Shown piece by piece: positions 34,530-47,639 of a DNA stretch of 64,000 nucleotides (its first letter is position 1; every line of letters begins with the position of its first letter). The notes beneath the pieces were generated by a model that saw nothing but the letters and a program-made list of their open reading frames with translations, did not search any database and had not been told where the DNA came from. The translations under genes were made by a program, and so were the position numbers. The DNA is from Micrasema longulum. Taxonomy: Eukaryota > Arthropoda > Insecta > Trichoptera > Brachycentridae. Location of the stretch: assembly GCA_022494885.1 (NCBI GenBank), contig JAGVSM010001151.1:54526-118525 (forward strand), read 5' to 3'.

Positions 34530-36410
34530 TCTTCACATGAGCAAATACTGAGAAGTTCCCGATTGGTTCACTTAAGCATACCCGTCCTGTTCCAAAAAGT
34601 TTTAGAAAAAAATAAAGATATATAATTGCAGAAAAATCCATTTGTTGAAATATAAACCTTGTATTTCATAAGCAAGGTAAATAATAACGCAACTCCGATA
34701 TAAACAATTAAATTTTAAAAAGTCAGGGATAGCTGACTATTATTTTTTTCAATTGCAGATTCTTCGCTATTCAATGCTAACCACTTTCTAACCGAACTTT
34801 TTGGGTGGATATTGAATATATTATATCTGTAAATTTTGTGCGGTTTAGGTAGCATTATTCTGAGTGACAAATTTTTCTTCATCGCATTTAAATTACTCTG
34901 AACAAATAAAAAAGTTGTGAGGCCCAAATGAGCGATATTTCAAGGTGCTCATGATTTAAACCAACCGCGGCCCGAGGACGACCAACTGAGGCCCTAGAAG
35001 CTGATCAACTGAAGCTCGTAGGGCCGTAAAACGAGGCCCGAAGGGCCGAATTCCCTAGCGATAGCCGACTGGTACCTGCTTTTATAAAATAGTAATCTTT
35101 TTTAGGCATTTTAAGAAAAAAATCACATTTACCTAGCAAAAATAATAGTAGTACAATGTGTAAATTGAAAAAATATCTTATTTGTAGCTAGTATTGGAAT
35201 AACGTTTCTAATATATGTATATTTTCTTTGATCAAAATGATTTAATTTATATTCTGCCTGTTATAATAGCAGATAAAATTACTGAGTAAATTATATAAGA
35301 AATGTGTATGTTTTTTTATAAATCTTTGAATAAATAAAAAAGTTAACAATTAATTTTTTCAATACTTAACATTATGTACATTTGTATATTTTCAAGGTTT
35401 TGATTGAATACTGACGTAGAATATATTTAGCCAATAATTAAATTGTATATTTTCTCTAAATCCAGGCCATTCAATCAAAAGCCATTCTTTGTATCGTTTG
35501 ACAGGACGAGGGCGAAATACTATTTTTATTGCTTTAAAATGGGATGGAGATATGACGAACGAATGAACTTACGAACCGAAATTGTGACAGAATAAGCCTT
35601 CTGTTTTTTTTGCATGAATGATAGTTATACAGGTTTATCAAATATTGTTTTTTTTTATTTCAGTGTATAAAAAAAAATCCCCTGTAAATGATAATATTTT
35701 TTTACATTATTATTATTAAATAATTTTAAAAAAGCGATGTTTTCTGATTTTTGTTTCGTTCCCGCAAAAGTGTCAATTGAATACATAAATACATCCATCT
35801 CTATTGTTGGATACCGTAAGTATCTATACAAACCTGTGTAAGTATATCGTAAAATGAATCACGTGAATTAACTATGCTTTAAAATGAAAAATGCGTTGTT
35901 ACTTAAAAATCTCTATGTACCTAAATAGAAATAGGATGTTATGATAGGAAAATTTAAAACGAGTCAATTTTTAGCTGAATCTTTGTATGATTTTATTTTG
36001 AAAAATAGATTGGTTTTTTGTTATTAAATGTGAAAACACGATAAAGAACAAGCATATAATTAAAGTGTCGAAGGTATAAGTATTTTAATGATAAGGGTAA
36101 TCTTATTTCATTCTGAGTTAGAAATAATTAATTTGCCAGGTAAGTATCTATGTGACCCTCGGTGCAGAAACAGTTTGTGTTCGAAAATTGCAATTGTATG
36201 CGTTAGTAGTCTGGAACTATTTTGACGAAATTTTTTTCCCACGCGCGGGTGATGTGCCCTTAATATAATGGACTTTAGTCTGTTGGGAGCATTCCTGGGC
36301 CACTTTTGAATTTTTGTGTCTCCTCAAAATGACAAAAATGCCTACATGTACGCTAAGACACTGCATAAATTGTTCTGGAAAAGACACAGAAAAAGCAATG
36401 GTATAGCCAA
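34530..36410. other. Region without recognised genes
   Basis: AT-rich sequence except for a GC-rich patch at 34965-35080 with repeated GAGGCCC and GGCCCGA words, probably the 3' end of the preceding R1-like LINE. Nothing else recognised. Confidence 0.4.
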
Positions 36411-36417
36411 AGAATTA

Positions 36418-37200
36418 GAATAGTCCAGAAACCGCATACGCGCATCAAACTGAAGGTGACTTAACTACTCTTAAAAGAGTAGTTTTACGTTTTGACCCAT
36501 TAGTTTCTTTGTAGACATCGCTCAGTACGTAACTCCCGATTTGAATTCAACTATGCCGTGTTGTGTCGTTTTAAAGTGTAAAAGTACTGCTGGGATCTTA
36601 AAAAAAACAGGATGGGATCACATTTCATATGTAATTAGCAAATGCATGTGTAATTAGCAAATGCATTACTTAAAAATTTAATTATTTTTCCATCTGTCAG
36701 AATGTCGAAGAAATAAAAAATGACATTTCGTTAGTGTTGCCAGGATAGTATTTTTTTTACTCTACTTTGCTCATCTGATGAGAGAACAAATGAAAATTGG
36801 ACCTCGGATTAAACAACGCTGTGGTGGAAATTTGATCGACATTATCTTTAAAGCATCAAATATTATTTAACATGATAAAAAAATATCCGTTTTACGTAAA
36901 ATAAAAATTGTTTTATATTTTAAGTTCAAAGTTCATTAATTCAATCACTCTTATTAAATGACCCTTTACTTATCTACTATGTTGTGTCAATCAATGTTTC
37001 CGCGTGTGCAATAAAATTTTAGAGAAATTAATAAATTTGTTTTTTTACCTTACATTTGCGTTATGATTATATTTTTCCCATCCGGTAAAATTACGCGGTG
37101 ACTTCACGAATGCGCGCGCCAAAAGTGGACCAAAGTGTAGGGATTTTCGGACACAGACCGATGTATTCAAATATGATTCTACGCTCCTTTTGGACTATTC
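36418..37200 (+). mobile_element. Kolobok-like element, near-complete copy
   Basis: Left terminus GAATAGTCCAGAAACC, preceded by ATTA (a mutated TTAA). The right terminus TTTTGGACTATTC is followed by TTAA. The internal ATG opens MPCCVVLKCKSTAGILKK, then a one-base shift; another frame continues DGITFH. This copy preserves both THAP cysteines. Confidence 0.7.
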
Positions 37201-37379
37201 TTAATTATATGTGTATAACCTTTCACCAGTAGTTTATGTTTTCATTTGAATAAATATTAGTTTAAAATAGATATTTTACTGTTAAAAAACGTTCTATTAT
37301 TATGTTACCAGTAAACATCCAAATGATTTCGCCAATTCCCCTTCTCCTTCGTCTACACGTGTATTTTTCCGTATATGTA

Positions 37380-38045
37380 GTAAAACGGTTAACAAATGTG
37401 ACGCGTATGCGGAAGGAAGCAACATACTGAATAAAATTCTCAGTAGACCGATATAAACAGTCCGTGCTTTTTACTGCACTACGTGTTTTGCTTGCCAAAG
37501 TCAATATGATATAACGTGATGACACTTGCATCCCTCGCTGGCCATTTCCTTTTCTTTTTGTAGGGACGACTTTTTAGCTCGAATTTTTATGGAGTGTTGT
37601 TTCTATATATTATATCTCAAAAGCTGACATACACAAATATAATATCAGAGAACAACATTACCACATTAAAAAATCAAAGACAAATGTAGGACAATAAATA
37701 ATTCTATACAATGGACTAAAACATTACAACTGACTTCTTGAAATTTTACTTGACAGTAGAGTTGAGAAAATGTCGATGTTTAAGGGTGCGTAGGTATGTG
37801 TGGCTAGACTTCCATAATCCATTCTCAAAAATGTTTTCCCTCTCTTTTGAAATTAATTTATTGTAATTTTTCAATCGTATTAAAAAAAATGTATTAGGGG
37901 GTTTTGAAAGTTTCTCATTAGATACATTAAATTAAATGTGATGTTTTTGTGATCATAATAGTTATTTTCATTTTATGTAATATTAAGCGGTATATCCGGT
38001 AATTTCAAATACATTATGTCATTAATTGCTAATGGCCCTTTCTTG
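37380..38045. repeat. Partner of the 14.8-15.3 kb dispersed repeat
   Basis: See the matching segments; one half is inverted relative to the other copy. Adjacent sequence at about 38170-38260 also matches 5310-5400. Confidence 0.55.
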
Positions 38046-38459
38046 CGATGGTAAGGTATTTGAACAATTTGGCTGTCATTTTAGTACTGGCAGAAGCCAA
38101 CCATTTTAAATCTCATTTACCGAATTAATACAAAAAATATATTTAGGATTAAAATTTAAAAAAACCTCCGGCACAATTCACTATTTGTCGCTTACGTTGT
38201 TGTGCCGATTGTGGCTCGATATAGTCATTTTAGTAATTGCGAGGAGAAAAGAAGCTGTACACACGGTTTGCCCCTGCGTCATACCTACCTTGTTTTATTG
38301 TTGACATTATATCGTATTTACTGCATTTTGTGGTTACCTACCGTATTATATGGAACTCGTTGCACATTATTCATTCAGTGTGTATCAATTAAATTTTAAA
38401 ATAAAATGCTTTGTTTTCAGAATAGGGTTTTGAAATGTACCATACTTTTAAAAAATACA

Positions 38460-38720
38460 ATTTATAACATTCCTTCAATTGAAGGAATATATATGTTCAA
38501 ATGTGGGTAGAATGTTGAATGTTACGCAGTGTGTAAAGTGGCCACTTAAACCAGCCAATGATAGGTCATAAGTCCTGTAGATGCCTAGACTTTTATTTTA
38601 CCTTCTCTAAAATGTTCTTCATCTCTGTTGTAATATGTAAATGTTAACAGCTCCCCAGGGAGTTGAATCTAGTCGTTGTCTACAAAAATTTGGACAAACT
38701 CAAAATATTGTTGACAATTT
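38460..38720 (-). mobile_element. Foldback-like repeat copy
   Basis: Reverse-oriented core, arm and terminal CAAACTCAAAATATTGTTG. Confidence 0.55.
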
Positions 38721-39564
38721 ATAACATTTCTTGACTTAAATTTTGACAAAAAGGTTTCGAAAGGAGGTATTAACTTTTTATTTTTTTTAAATAATCAAAC
38801 TTCTTGCCAAGCTCTTCCTGTACCCTTTTCAATATAATTAAAAGTTTTAAATTATCATTTTTTATACTTACGCACCCACACACACGTACTCTCTCCCCCA
38901 TTCATTCACGCATACACACATTCACATACACACACATGAATACAAACGTCACACACATACAATGAGGAACTTCAGCCCTACGGAAAATGGGATACAAAAT
39001 ATGTTTTCTTGCGCGGGGTAAAAATGAGAGCATTAAATTATAGAGCAAAGTTTCTTGAAAATGTACGGAAAAAATAATAAAAATGTTTTTAAAAAAACGC
39101 ACTACTTTGAATGACGTCACTGGTTCATGTGAATCAACCTATGATCTGAGAGCTATGGAAGATTTCCTGTCTGCTTGTCGCTTCTGGACCAATGGGAAGA
39201 ACTGAATGAGAATATGCGGAAATGAACCTCTGACGTTACACGCGGAGTTATTTAAGAAATACAAAACTTTAAAAAATCGTAGCGCTGATAATACGATATA
39301 TAAAAAATGAAAATGAAAAATTCAAAAATAATTTCATTCAATTCTTCAATTAAATATGTAGTATTCCTCGCCTAGAGATGGCAGGCGTCGTTTTCGCTCG
39401 GCCGGTATCACCGCGCCCGAGGAAAATCAGAGTTGTTGTTGAAAGCAAAACGCCGACTTGACTATTTTGGTTTCTCTTTGACTTGATCTTCAAGATTATA
39501 AACGCTGCATTGTGCTCGCCAACCAATCGTGTCCAAAACTAAACGCATCGCTTAAAAAGGGTAT

Positions 39565-40285
39565 ATAAAATTGAGGTACTATTTACTCGTACCGGAATTT
39601 ATTATACACCTGCCCTGGCGTATTCCTGATATGGCCTTGTTTCACAAATATAATAAAGTATTGAAATTAAACTAATGCGCTTTAAATTACTATGTTTAAA
39701 TGACATTAAAACAGGGCATCAAACTATTAATTTGCAATATTCATTATGGACACAATAACATTTTGTAAATCATTAATATTTCGTTAGATAGGTACTTAAA
39801 AAGATATTCCAGTAATACGTTTTTTTTAAATAGGTACTTTTCCGTAATTTGTATGACAATGATGCATTTACTGTACAAAATTTTAGAATCAACGTCGGAT
39901 TTTTTTCACCTCCGCCTAGAATCCTCAGAACATTTAACGAAATCTCCTAAGACAGTACTGTCGGTGTGTTTCTACAGAAAAGGCAAGAATTCCAGAAGCA
40001 AGCGGTGTTATCACTCCTGGGCCGCGTTTATGATGGGAAACTAAGGACGTTATACCGTCACCATGACGATACAGTTAAAGATAAATTCTCTCGAGCGATT
40101 ACGAAGATACTTCACCTTTAAGTTTTGGGTAGGTACATCAATATGTAACAAGGGGAAGCGTACGTCAGGGTACACATATTTACGTACTAAAGTAACATAG
40201 CTTCATTATGACGTCATAGTTGAAGATAAATTCTCCAGAGCGATTACGAAGATACACTACCGATCCTTCCACCTCAAGTTTTGAC
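39565..40285 (+). repeat. Dispersed repeat of unknown type, copy 2
   Basis: Second copy of the 20.8 kb repeat; its right end abuts the truncated Jockey-like LINE exactly. Confidence 0.65.
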
Positions 40286-40289
40286 AACT

Positions 40290-41620
40290 GCTAATGTTGT
40301 AGTTCGTAAAAACCATTAGATTGGTTTCAACCGAGCGGCCTTTCCTGAACCCATGTTGTTCATTAATAATAAATAGCTTTCGGGAAGTGACGATTCTACA
40401 TATGATAATTTTATTTACCTTCGCTGGTGCAGAAAGAACAGCTACAGGTCTGTAATTTTTTACTGATGACTTAGATCCACTATTATGTATAGGTGTAACT
40501 TTTTAAGCCTTCCATATTTCTGGGAAGACCTCCGTATTAAAAGAAAGATTATACAAAAAACAGAGTGGTTTTTTTATCAATTCCACACAACTTTTTAGGA
40601 AGAATGTCGGAATAAAATCTGGTCTGAGAGAATAAGTATTCCTTATTTTTTTAATAGTGTCAGCCACATCTTTCTTATTGATATTTTGAACATCAATAAA
40701 CTGTGCACTGGTCTGCGATCATTAACATCCAGAAGCGGAGGTTCATTGCCATAGACTGTTTTAAAATAACCTGCAAACGCCTCAGCTATGTTTGCACCCC
40801 GAACCAATTTTTCACCCCATGTCATGGAGTTAACATTCTCACCATCCGCCTTTTTTGACCTTACGTAGTCCCAAAAGGTATTTGGATCATGAATAATATT
40901 TCTTCCCATGTTGGAAATGAACTCCCGGTACGCCAATCGAATGCTACGTCTTACGACAGATCTGTAACACCCAAACATCTCATAATGACCGCGACAGCCA
41001 GAAGCTTTCCACTTTTTTGGGAAGCAGGAATCAAATACACTTACGACAATACAAGAAAAATATTGTACCGCTTCATTTATATCTGATATTTTATACATTT
41101 CGCCCCAGTCGATACCGTCCATGAGAGGGTACAGCCGGTCAAAGTCGCCTTTATGAAAGTTCCATCCTCTCCGACTAACCGTACCTTCTGCGGGAACTCT
41201 GGATCGACGGAGGCGATCAGCAATCAGATTGTAACAAAATTCAAGTGCGGGATGATAATTATCTTCTCTTGTAAGTGGTGATAATGACCGAAACACACCA
41301 ATAACTCGTGTACTGAATATTTAGTCCAATGTTCTACTCCCAGAGTTCAAAATATCATTATACTGCGAAAGACCCAACACTGAGCACAAAAAAGTTAAGA
41401 TAGCCTCTATACTTTTAATGTTTTTTTGCTGATTGCAGGTCAAAGTCCCCCAATATAATGACACTTTTGTTCCGAAGTAGTTCTAAACTGGATAATACCT
41501 TGTCGAAAACCCGTTATTAACTGTATCTTATTCGCCATGTAATAAATACGCATTAAACAGCAACCCCGTGTCTTCTCTGTCCATCTCTAACTGGGGTAGG
41601 GCTCCAACTCTTAATAACCT
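40290..41620 (-). mobile_element. Jockey-like LINE, endonuclease-RT linker and RT start
   Basis: A 217-codon minus-strand frame (41296-40643) with AYREFISNMGRNIIHDP, FWDYVRSKK, AEAFAGYFKTVYG; continues in other frames with SGSKSSVKNYRPVAVLSAPA and INEQHGFRKGRSVETN. Truncated where it meets the dispersed repeat at 40285. Confidence 0.75.
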
Positions 41621-41635
41621 ATTTTCCACAGGGGT

Positions 41636-42540
41636 ACTGAAAAGTTTTTTTTGTAATGAGTACAGTACGAGTCAATTTAAACTTGTTCGTTTTATCGTAC
41701 GCGCGTCCTTTGTGATTTACCTTCCTTTACAGAGTTGAGAAGTTGATAAACGTTATTTTTGAAATTTTTACCTTTTCTTTAAAAAAATGGCTTAAAAATT
41801 TCAAGGTAGAAAATTTGTGTCTGGAAGATGGAACCTCGATCTGGTAGACGCGTCAAACTTTATGATGAAGTGTTGACATAAGAAATCGAGTTAAACCCAG
41901 AATTGACGATTCAAGATATGTCTGACTGACTCCAATGTCTCTGGTCAACAGTACAAGACCACACGAAAAAAATTGGTAAGGTCTGGAGAGAAGGTTTATG
42001 GGTACTACACAACCTTACTGAAGAAAACAAAATAGTACGGGTAAACACTCGGTCAGCGCTCAAGATTAAGGTCTCCGCTGAACCTTTTCTCAAACGAATT
42101 GTAACGGGAAATAAAAAAATGGATGCTGTACGATAACAGAAAATGTAAAAATCAATAGTTATCACCAAATGAAAACGCCAAGCCAACTTCTTTGCCAAAT
42201 TTGACCATACGAAAGGTATTATTGTGTGTTTGGTGGAATTTTAAAGAATTACTTCACTACGAGTTGTTAAGCCCAGGGGGGACCGATACTGCTGATGTGT
42301 ATTGTGAGCAACTGAATCGCTTAAATCAAAACATAATCAGAAAGCGACCAAATTTAGCAAATAGAGGCGTGGTATTGCTCCAACATGACAACGCACGGCC
42401 GCATGCTGCCAGGAAGACACGTGGAAAAAAAATCAGACCTTGGTTGGGAAGTTTTACCACATCTTCCCTACTCACTGGACAACGCGCCACCATACTAGAT
42501 ATATGTATAAAAAAAATTGCCTTAGTTTAATAGTCTATTA
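41636..42540 (+). mobile_element. Second mariner lineage, decayed transposase
   Basis: Fragments of a mariner transposase distinct from the other copies: VWWNFKELLHYELLSPGG, then EQLNRLNQNIIRKRPNLA and HDNARPHAA, with a later frameshift. The central Asp of HDNARPH is present, but upstream frames are broken by stops. Confidence 0.65.
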
Positions 42541-42559
42541 ACAAATAATAAAAAAAAGA

Positions 42560-44230
42560 AAAACCACCGAACTTCCTCATTAAATGCTCTTATTTTCACC
42601 GCGTGAAAGAAAACTTAAGCAATTTAAATTATTTGTAAAAAAAAATGGCTACTTGATTTGGGCCCCAGGAATTGTCTTGAGATGGTCACCCCACCAAAGC
42701 AGTAGACTTGTTTATTTAAAATTATTTTTGCATTTCATGTTTTGTATTTGTATCCACACAATGTCTCTATGAATATATGTCATATACTCGTATATTTGGC
42801 ATTTGTGCGGATGTTGGGCCACCGGGAGCTGACAGTAGCTTGTTACTTGACCTAATGTCTGCACAGTAGTTAAGTATGTGAGCTGTACTAATAATATAAT
42901 TTTCTTTTCTTTTTTTTTCTTACTATTATTTATGTATGTGGATTTATTTATCTGTGTGGATTTAAGTATTATTTTATGTATATTTTTTAGACACAATAAG
43001 TAATAATTAAATCAGGTAAATGAATGCCTCTACACGGGTTGTGCCCAGTGAGGTATTCATATTTAAAAAAAAGTGTTATGTAAAACGTGAAATAAAAAAA
43101 AAGAAGATTTTTTTTTTTATATCCAACTATCCGACCTTTCTCAGTCTTTATCCACGCGGGCACATACTTAATTCAGTATAAACCTAATATTTATAATGAA
43201 CTATATAATTATAATCATGTGCTTATCAAGTCATGGAAGGTAATCAGTTAAGATTATCTATTTCTCTATCTATATTATATATTGTACAGCATGTTTTTTT
43301 AAAGCGTACGACAGACTTTAAATTAAGATGTTCAGTGCTACGGAAGATTGGATACTAAAAATGATTTTTACAAATAGTAAAAATTAAAGCATTTAATTGT
43401 ACGGCGAAGTTTCTCGAAAACATGTAAAAAAAAAAAAAAAATTAACTACTTTGAATTAGGTCATAAGTTCTTCCGAATCAACCAAAGTTAGTGTTGTGAT
43501 AGATTTCCGGTTTCTGGGAAGCCAACTCACCAATCAGTGAAACTCACCGACGAAAACTTGTGACGTTACGGCAGAGTAATTTCAAAATTAAAAAAATTTA
43601 AAATTAAAAAATCGTAGCTGATAATATGGTAATATTTTTTATTATATTTTTATATTTTTTCTATTCCTCAATATATTTCATAAATGGTACATGTTTTTTT
43701 ATTCTGTACAAATCTTCTTTTATAAATCTAGAAATGTTATAACTGTATTTCTCTAAAAAAAGAGACAAGCTTGGACAAGTTGCTTCCTTGCTTGGAGAGT
43801 GACTTACATTGTTATGGTTATTTATTTATTAGACTTTATGTCATTTTGAATATACGAGTACATGAGAAAGAAAAAACTTATAGAATATAAAAGGAAAAAC
43901 AGAAAATAATAATACATTCACACTAATTCAAATTGAACGCAGTTTTTACACTTGTTAAAAAAATTCTGTAAATAACTTTGAATTTATTTATTGATATATT
44001 AGTTTTAATAGTTTTTAGTTCATTGGGGAGATTAAGATCCATAATTGGATTTTATTGAGGGGTAGAGACCACGGTATGAAATTGCTTCGGGAATAAATAT
44101 ATCATTTCGACGCTGTCTTCATTATTATCCATATACGTAGATGTGTATAATATCATCTTTGAATGAACTTAATAGTGATGCATAATTATTTGTAAATATA
44201 TATTTTAACTTTATTATTATGTTTATTAAA
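42560..44230. other. Region without recognised genes
   Basis: AT-rich. Holds a probable LINE tail near 43015-43070, where TGAATGCCTC and GAGGTATTCA form a hairpin, and nothing else I can support. Confidence 0.4.
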
Positions 44231-44620
44231 TTACATATTCTACCATATATGTAGATATGTTACTATTATTACTTTATTGTATTATTTTGTATTTATTTTT
44301 ACTATCAATTAATTACCGAATTGAATTATAATATTACTATAAATTATTAATTACATATTGCCATGTATTATTAAATAACTTTTCTGCATTCCATTTTTCG
44401 ACATGTAATTTTTTTTATTATTTATATTTTTCTATTATTACTTTGTTTATTGTTTTGATTATTTTGTATATTGTTTTAATATGTTAATAAATGTTTTTGA
44501 TTTATATATAGAAGAGTTTCGACTTAACACGGAATTTTCTAACACGTCGGGACATAAAAAAATATAATTGTGCTCTATAATAAAATTGTGTATTTTGAGC
44601 ATTAAATAAATAAATGTTGA
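44230..44620 (+). mobile_element. LINE 3'UTR copy
   Basis: Shares with 47060-47430 a block around GACTTAACACGGAATTTTCT, a hairpin formed by CGACTT and AAGTCG-type halves, and an AAATAAATAAAT tail. Confidence 0.45.
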
Positions 44621-44853
44621 GACTTTTGACACCTTTGAAGACAAAGCTATTTTAGCCATGACTTGTGTGGAATTTAGGGATTTGAAATACGTATTTTTTA
44701 GCTTTACCCTCAGCAGTCAATTAACAAGTAAAAAAATATAAAAAACCACTGAACTTCCTCATTTAAATTAAAATTTAATTTAATTTTAATTTTCTTTTAA
44801 TTTAATTTTTATTTATTTACAATTTATTTAAACCCCAGAAATATTCTATATTC

Positions 44854-45017
44854 CACTCCGGAAGGCAGTCGAAGCAGAAGCAGACCAAAATTAAGATGGC
44901 TGGATAATGTGAAAAGTGGCATTAGAGCAATTGACCTGACGAACTGGAGAAGAGCCGCAGGATGCAGGGAGGAATGGAGACAGATTCTGGAGGAGGCCAG
45001 AGCCCAAAACGGACTGT
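44854..45017 (+). mobile_element. LINE ORF2 C-terminus, target of the hAT insertion
   Basis: Reads RPRLRWLDNVKSGIRAIDLT and NWRRAAGCREEWRQILEEAR, ending at the GL-stop near 45017. The LINE tail resumes after the hAT element at 45857 with GCGCCACTGATGATGATG. Confidence 0.65.
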
Positions 45018-45025
45018 AGCGCCAC

Positions 45026-45856
45026 TAGGGAATGCAATCCCGCAAGATAATTTCAATCCAGGTGTTTGCGGGACCGAGCCATCTTAGTCCCGCTGGATAC
45101 AGGTATTAGCGAGATCCAGCAGTGTGAACCACGTGTGAACTTTGACCTAGGAAATCAATCGTAACAAATACCTAATAGACCTCGTTTTCGTGGTTTTAAT
45201 TTTAACCCAAATCAAACAAGCTTTTTGGTACATCTCAAGTGGTTTAATTATACTTTTAGACATAAAGATTAAGGCATAAATTGACATTATAATATAAACA
45301 TCAGAAACGTTAATATAAGTTTTTATCGATGGCCATAAGTTGACATCTCGTAACTGACATTTCAGAAATAGAGCTACTGACATTATTGTCACTAGTCAAT
45401 AAACAATATAAAAAACCTGGAAAGTTCAGTTTACTTTGATTTATCTAAAACAATCAATATTCAAAGAATAAATCACTGCGTTGCGTCATAATTACAAGTT
45501 GTAAAGCTGGGGTTTCCCGGGACAGCGGTGCCCGTATCTTAACGGCCGTAGGAACGGTGATGCGGTGGACAGCCGTCGCAACGGCGACTCGAGAGTGGTT
45601 TGCTAGGAAAATGGTGTTGATAACATTAACGGCCGTTAAGATACCGGCACCGCTGACCTAGGAAACCCTAGCTTTAGCCAGTCCACGGGCACCGGGCACG
45701 GGCCACCGCGTGCAGAGTAACGCGCGTGATTCACGCTTCTCTGTAATCCCGCCAGTCCAGCGGGATCCCGCTAAATTTTCGACCGAGATTAGTCCCGCAA
45801 AATGTTGCGGGATCCCAGTATTTCGGGATCCCGGGATACCGGGATTACATTCCCTA
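45026..45856. mobile_element. hAT-type nonautonomous element with exact 8-bp target duplication
   Basis: AGCGCCAC occurs at 45018-45025 and again at 45857-45864. The termini TAGGGAATGCAATCCCG and CGGGATTACATTCCCTA are 17-bp inverted repeats with one mismatch. An 8-bp duplication and TAGGG ends fit the hAT superfamily. It is inserted in the 3' end of a LINE whose sequence continues on both sides (the GCGCCACT junction). No transposase frame is visible. Confidence 0.88.
45502..45676. repeat. Inverted-repeat element nested in the hAT element
   Basis: Arms of about 47 bases: the left begins TAAAGCTGGGGTTTCC and ends ATCTTAACGGCCGT; the right is its reverse complement with few mismatches. Much more GC-rich than the surroundings. 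It may be an independent MITE or a structural part of the hAT element. Confidence 0.6.
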
Positions 45857-46712
45857 AGCGCCACTGATGATGATGATTCTTTTAATTAATTAATATTATA
45901 ACGAACAAAAGTTCCGATAAAAACAACACCATTATTCACGATATAATCATATTATAACTGTAACATATTAACTTATCATTATATTGTACTAAATGCGTAT
46001 GAATATGTATTCTGCTTATAACATTGGTCAATCGAGTGTTGTTTTTTTAATAAAATAATTTTTAAAAAACAGTTCTGTTTTAGTTTTTAGTGATGTCTGT
46101 GTTTTATTAAAAAATAGGTAATCTACAATGATGTTTAATTAAATAGATACGTTACTGACCCACCTTACGTGCCTTCAGTCTCTGGTGGATTTTCATCATG
46201 ATCAGACGTGGTGGAACACAGAAATATGACATCGAGTGTGACAAAAAAATGCTTTTTGCACTGCAATTGTGAATAACAAAACACATTCAATCAAATTTAT
46301 TGAATAAGTAGATAATAAATTTAAGCACTTCTTTCAAAATTTCGACAGCACAGACTCAAAATTTTATTGTTTACTAGCATTTTTTTATTTTCTTTTATTC
46401 AGTAAACATACAGTACAATTACATAGTTTTATAGTACACAAAATTAGACTCAACTCTGATGTACCAGATAATTTTCCATATTATATTACATGATAAGGCT
46501 ATCAATTAACTATTTTGATATTATATTATTAAAAACATATATATAACTAAAATACATATAAAAACAAATATAAAACTTTAAAACATATATATTACAAGGG
46601 AAAAAAACATATGTAAAAGTAATTCAAAAATTAAAATCAAAGGAAAAAGGTTATGTTAACAGTTTCTAGTTAGTATTTGCATAAATGGAAATAATATTAA
46701 AATGATTTATTA

Positions 46713-47006
46713 TATAAACAAAAGACGAGTGATATATTCATCCACAAATTTGGAAAATCCAATGACCAGTTTCACCAACTCATTAGTTAACCCAAAAAAA
46801 AATTGATGATGATCCTTAAGATAAAAATAACTTTATTTAGTTTACTTTCATATAATTTTGAATTATCTATCCTTACCGCTGTTTTGTATAAACACATTGA
46901 ACTCCTTAATAAAGATACCAGTCTCGAAGATGTCGCAAAAGCGATGAAACCGTTTACTGGATATTCCAAATTTGTGGATTAAAGTATCACTCGTCTTTTA
47001 TTTATA
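46713..47006. mobile_element. MITE with 49-bp inverted termini upstream of ERMP1
   Basis: Arms 46713-46761 and 46958-47006 are reverse complements with a few mismatches (AAAAGACGAGTGAT and ATCACTCGTCTTTT; CCACAAATTTGGAA and TTCCAAATTTGTGG). TA-rich flanks leave the superfamily open. Confidence 0.75.
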
Positions 47007-47059
47007 TTATAAAATACAATGAACTTCCATCAAGAATTTTCACTCACAAACTTAAATGT

Positions 47060-47430
47060 TTTTTTTTATACTAAAATGAAATAACAAAAAACTTACTAAA
47101 AGTAATGTTAATATCGGTTTTCATACGTATTATTATATAACTTTTCTGCATTCCATTTTTCGACATGTATAAATTTTTATTATTTATATTTTTCTATTAC
47201 AATTTTAATTATTTATATTTATCAATTATTAGTTTTGATATTGTTTTGATTATTTTTCATGTTGTTTTGATTACTTGTATATTGTTTTAATGTGTAAAAA
47301 AATATTTTTGATTTATATATCGAAGAGTCCCGACTTAACACGGAATTTTCTAACAAGTCGGGACAAAAAAAACATATAATTGTGTCTATGATAAAATTGT
47401 GAATTTTGTGCATTAAATAAATAAATAAAT
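47060..47430 (+). mobile_element. LINE 3'UTR copy upstream of ERMP1
   Basis: Better conserved copy: GTCCCGACTT and AAGTCGGGAC form a perfect 10-bp stem (about 47327-47366), followed by a TAAA tail. Ends about 300 bases before the CCTAA tract. Confidence 0.5.
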
Positions 47431-47639
47431 TAAAAAGTAAGAATCAAAATAAATAAGAATAAAAAAAAACAATTACAAAAATGAAATACATATAAATACT
47501 TGCATACATATTTGAAGTATAAAGTGACATTAAAGATTATTCACTATCATACATTAAACGCCAAGTAAGCAAAGAAGTGATGTAGGACATTCCAATAACG
47601 AATAGTATAATAATATTATTTTTACGATTTAAAATAATT

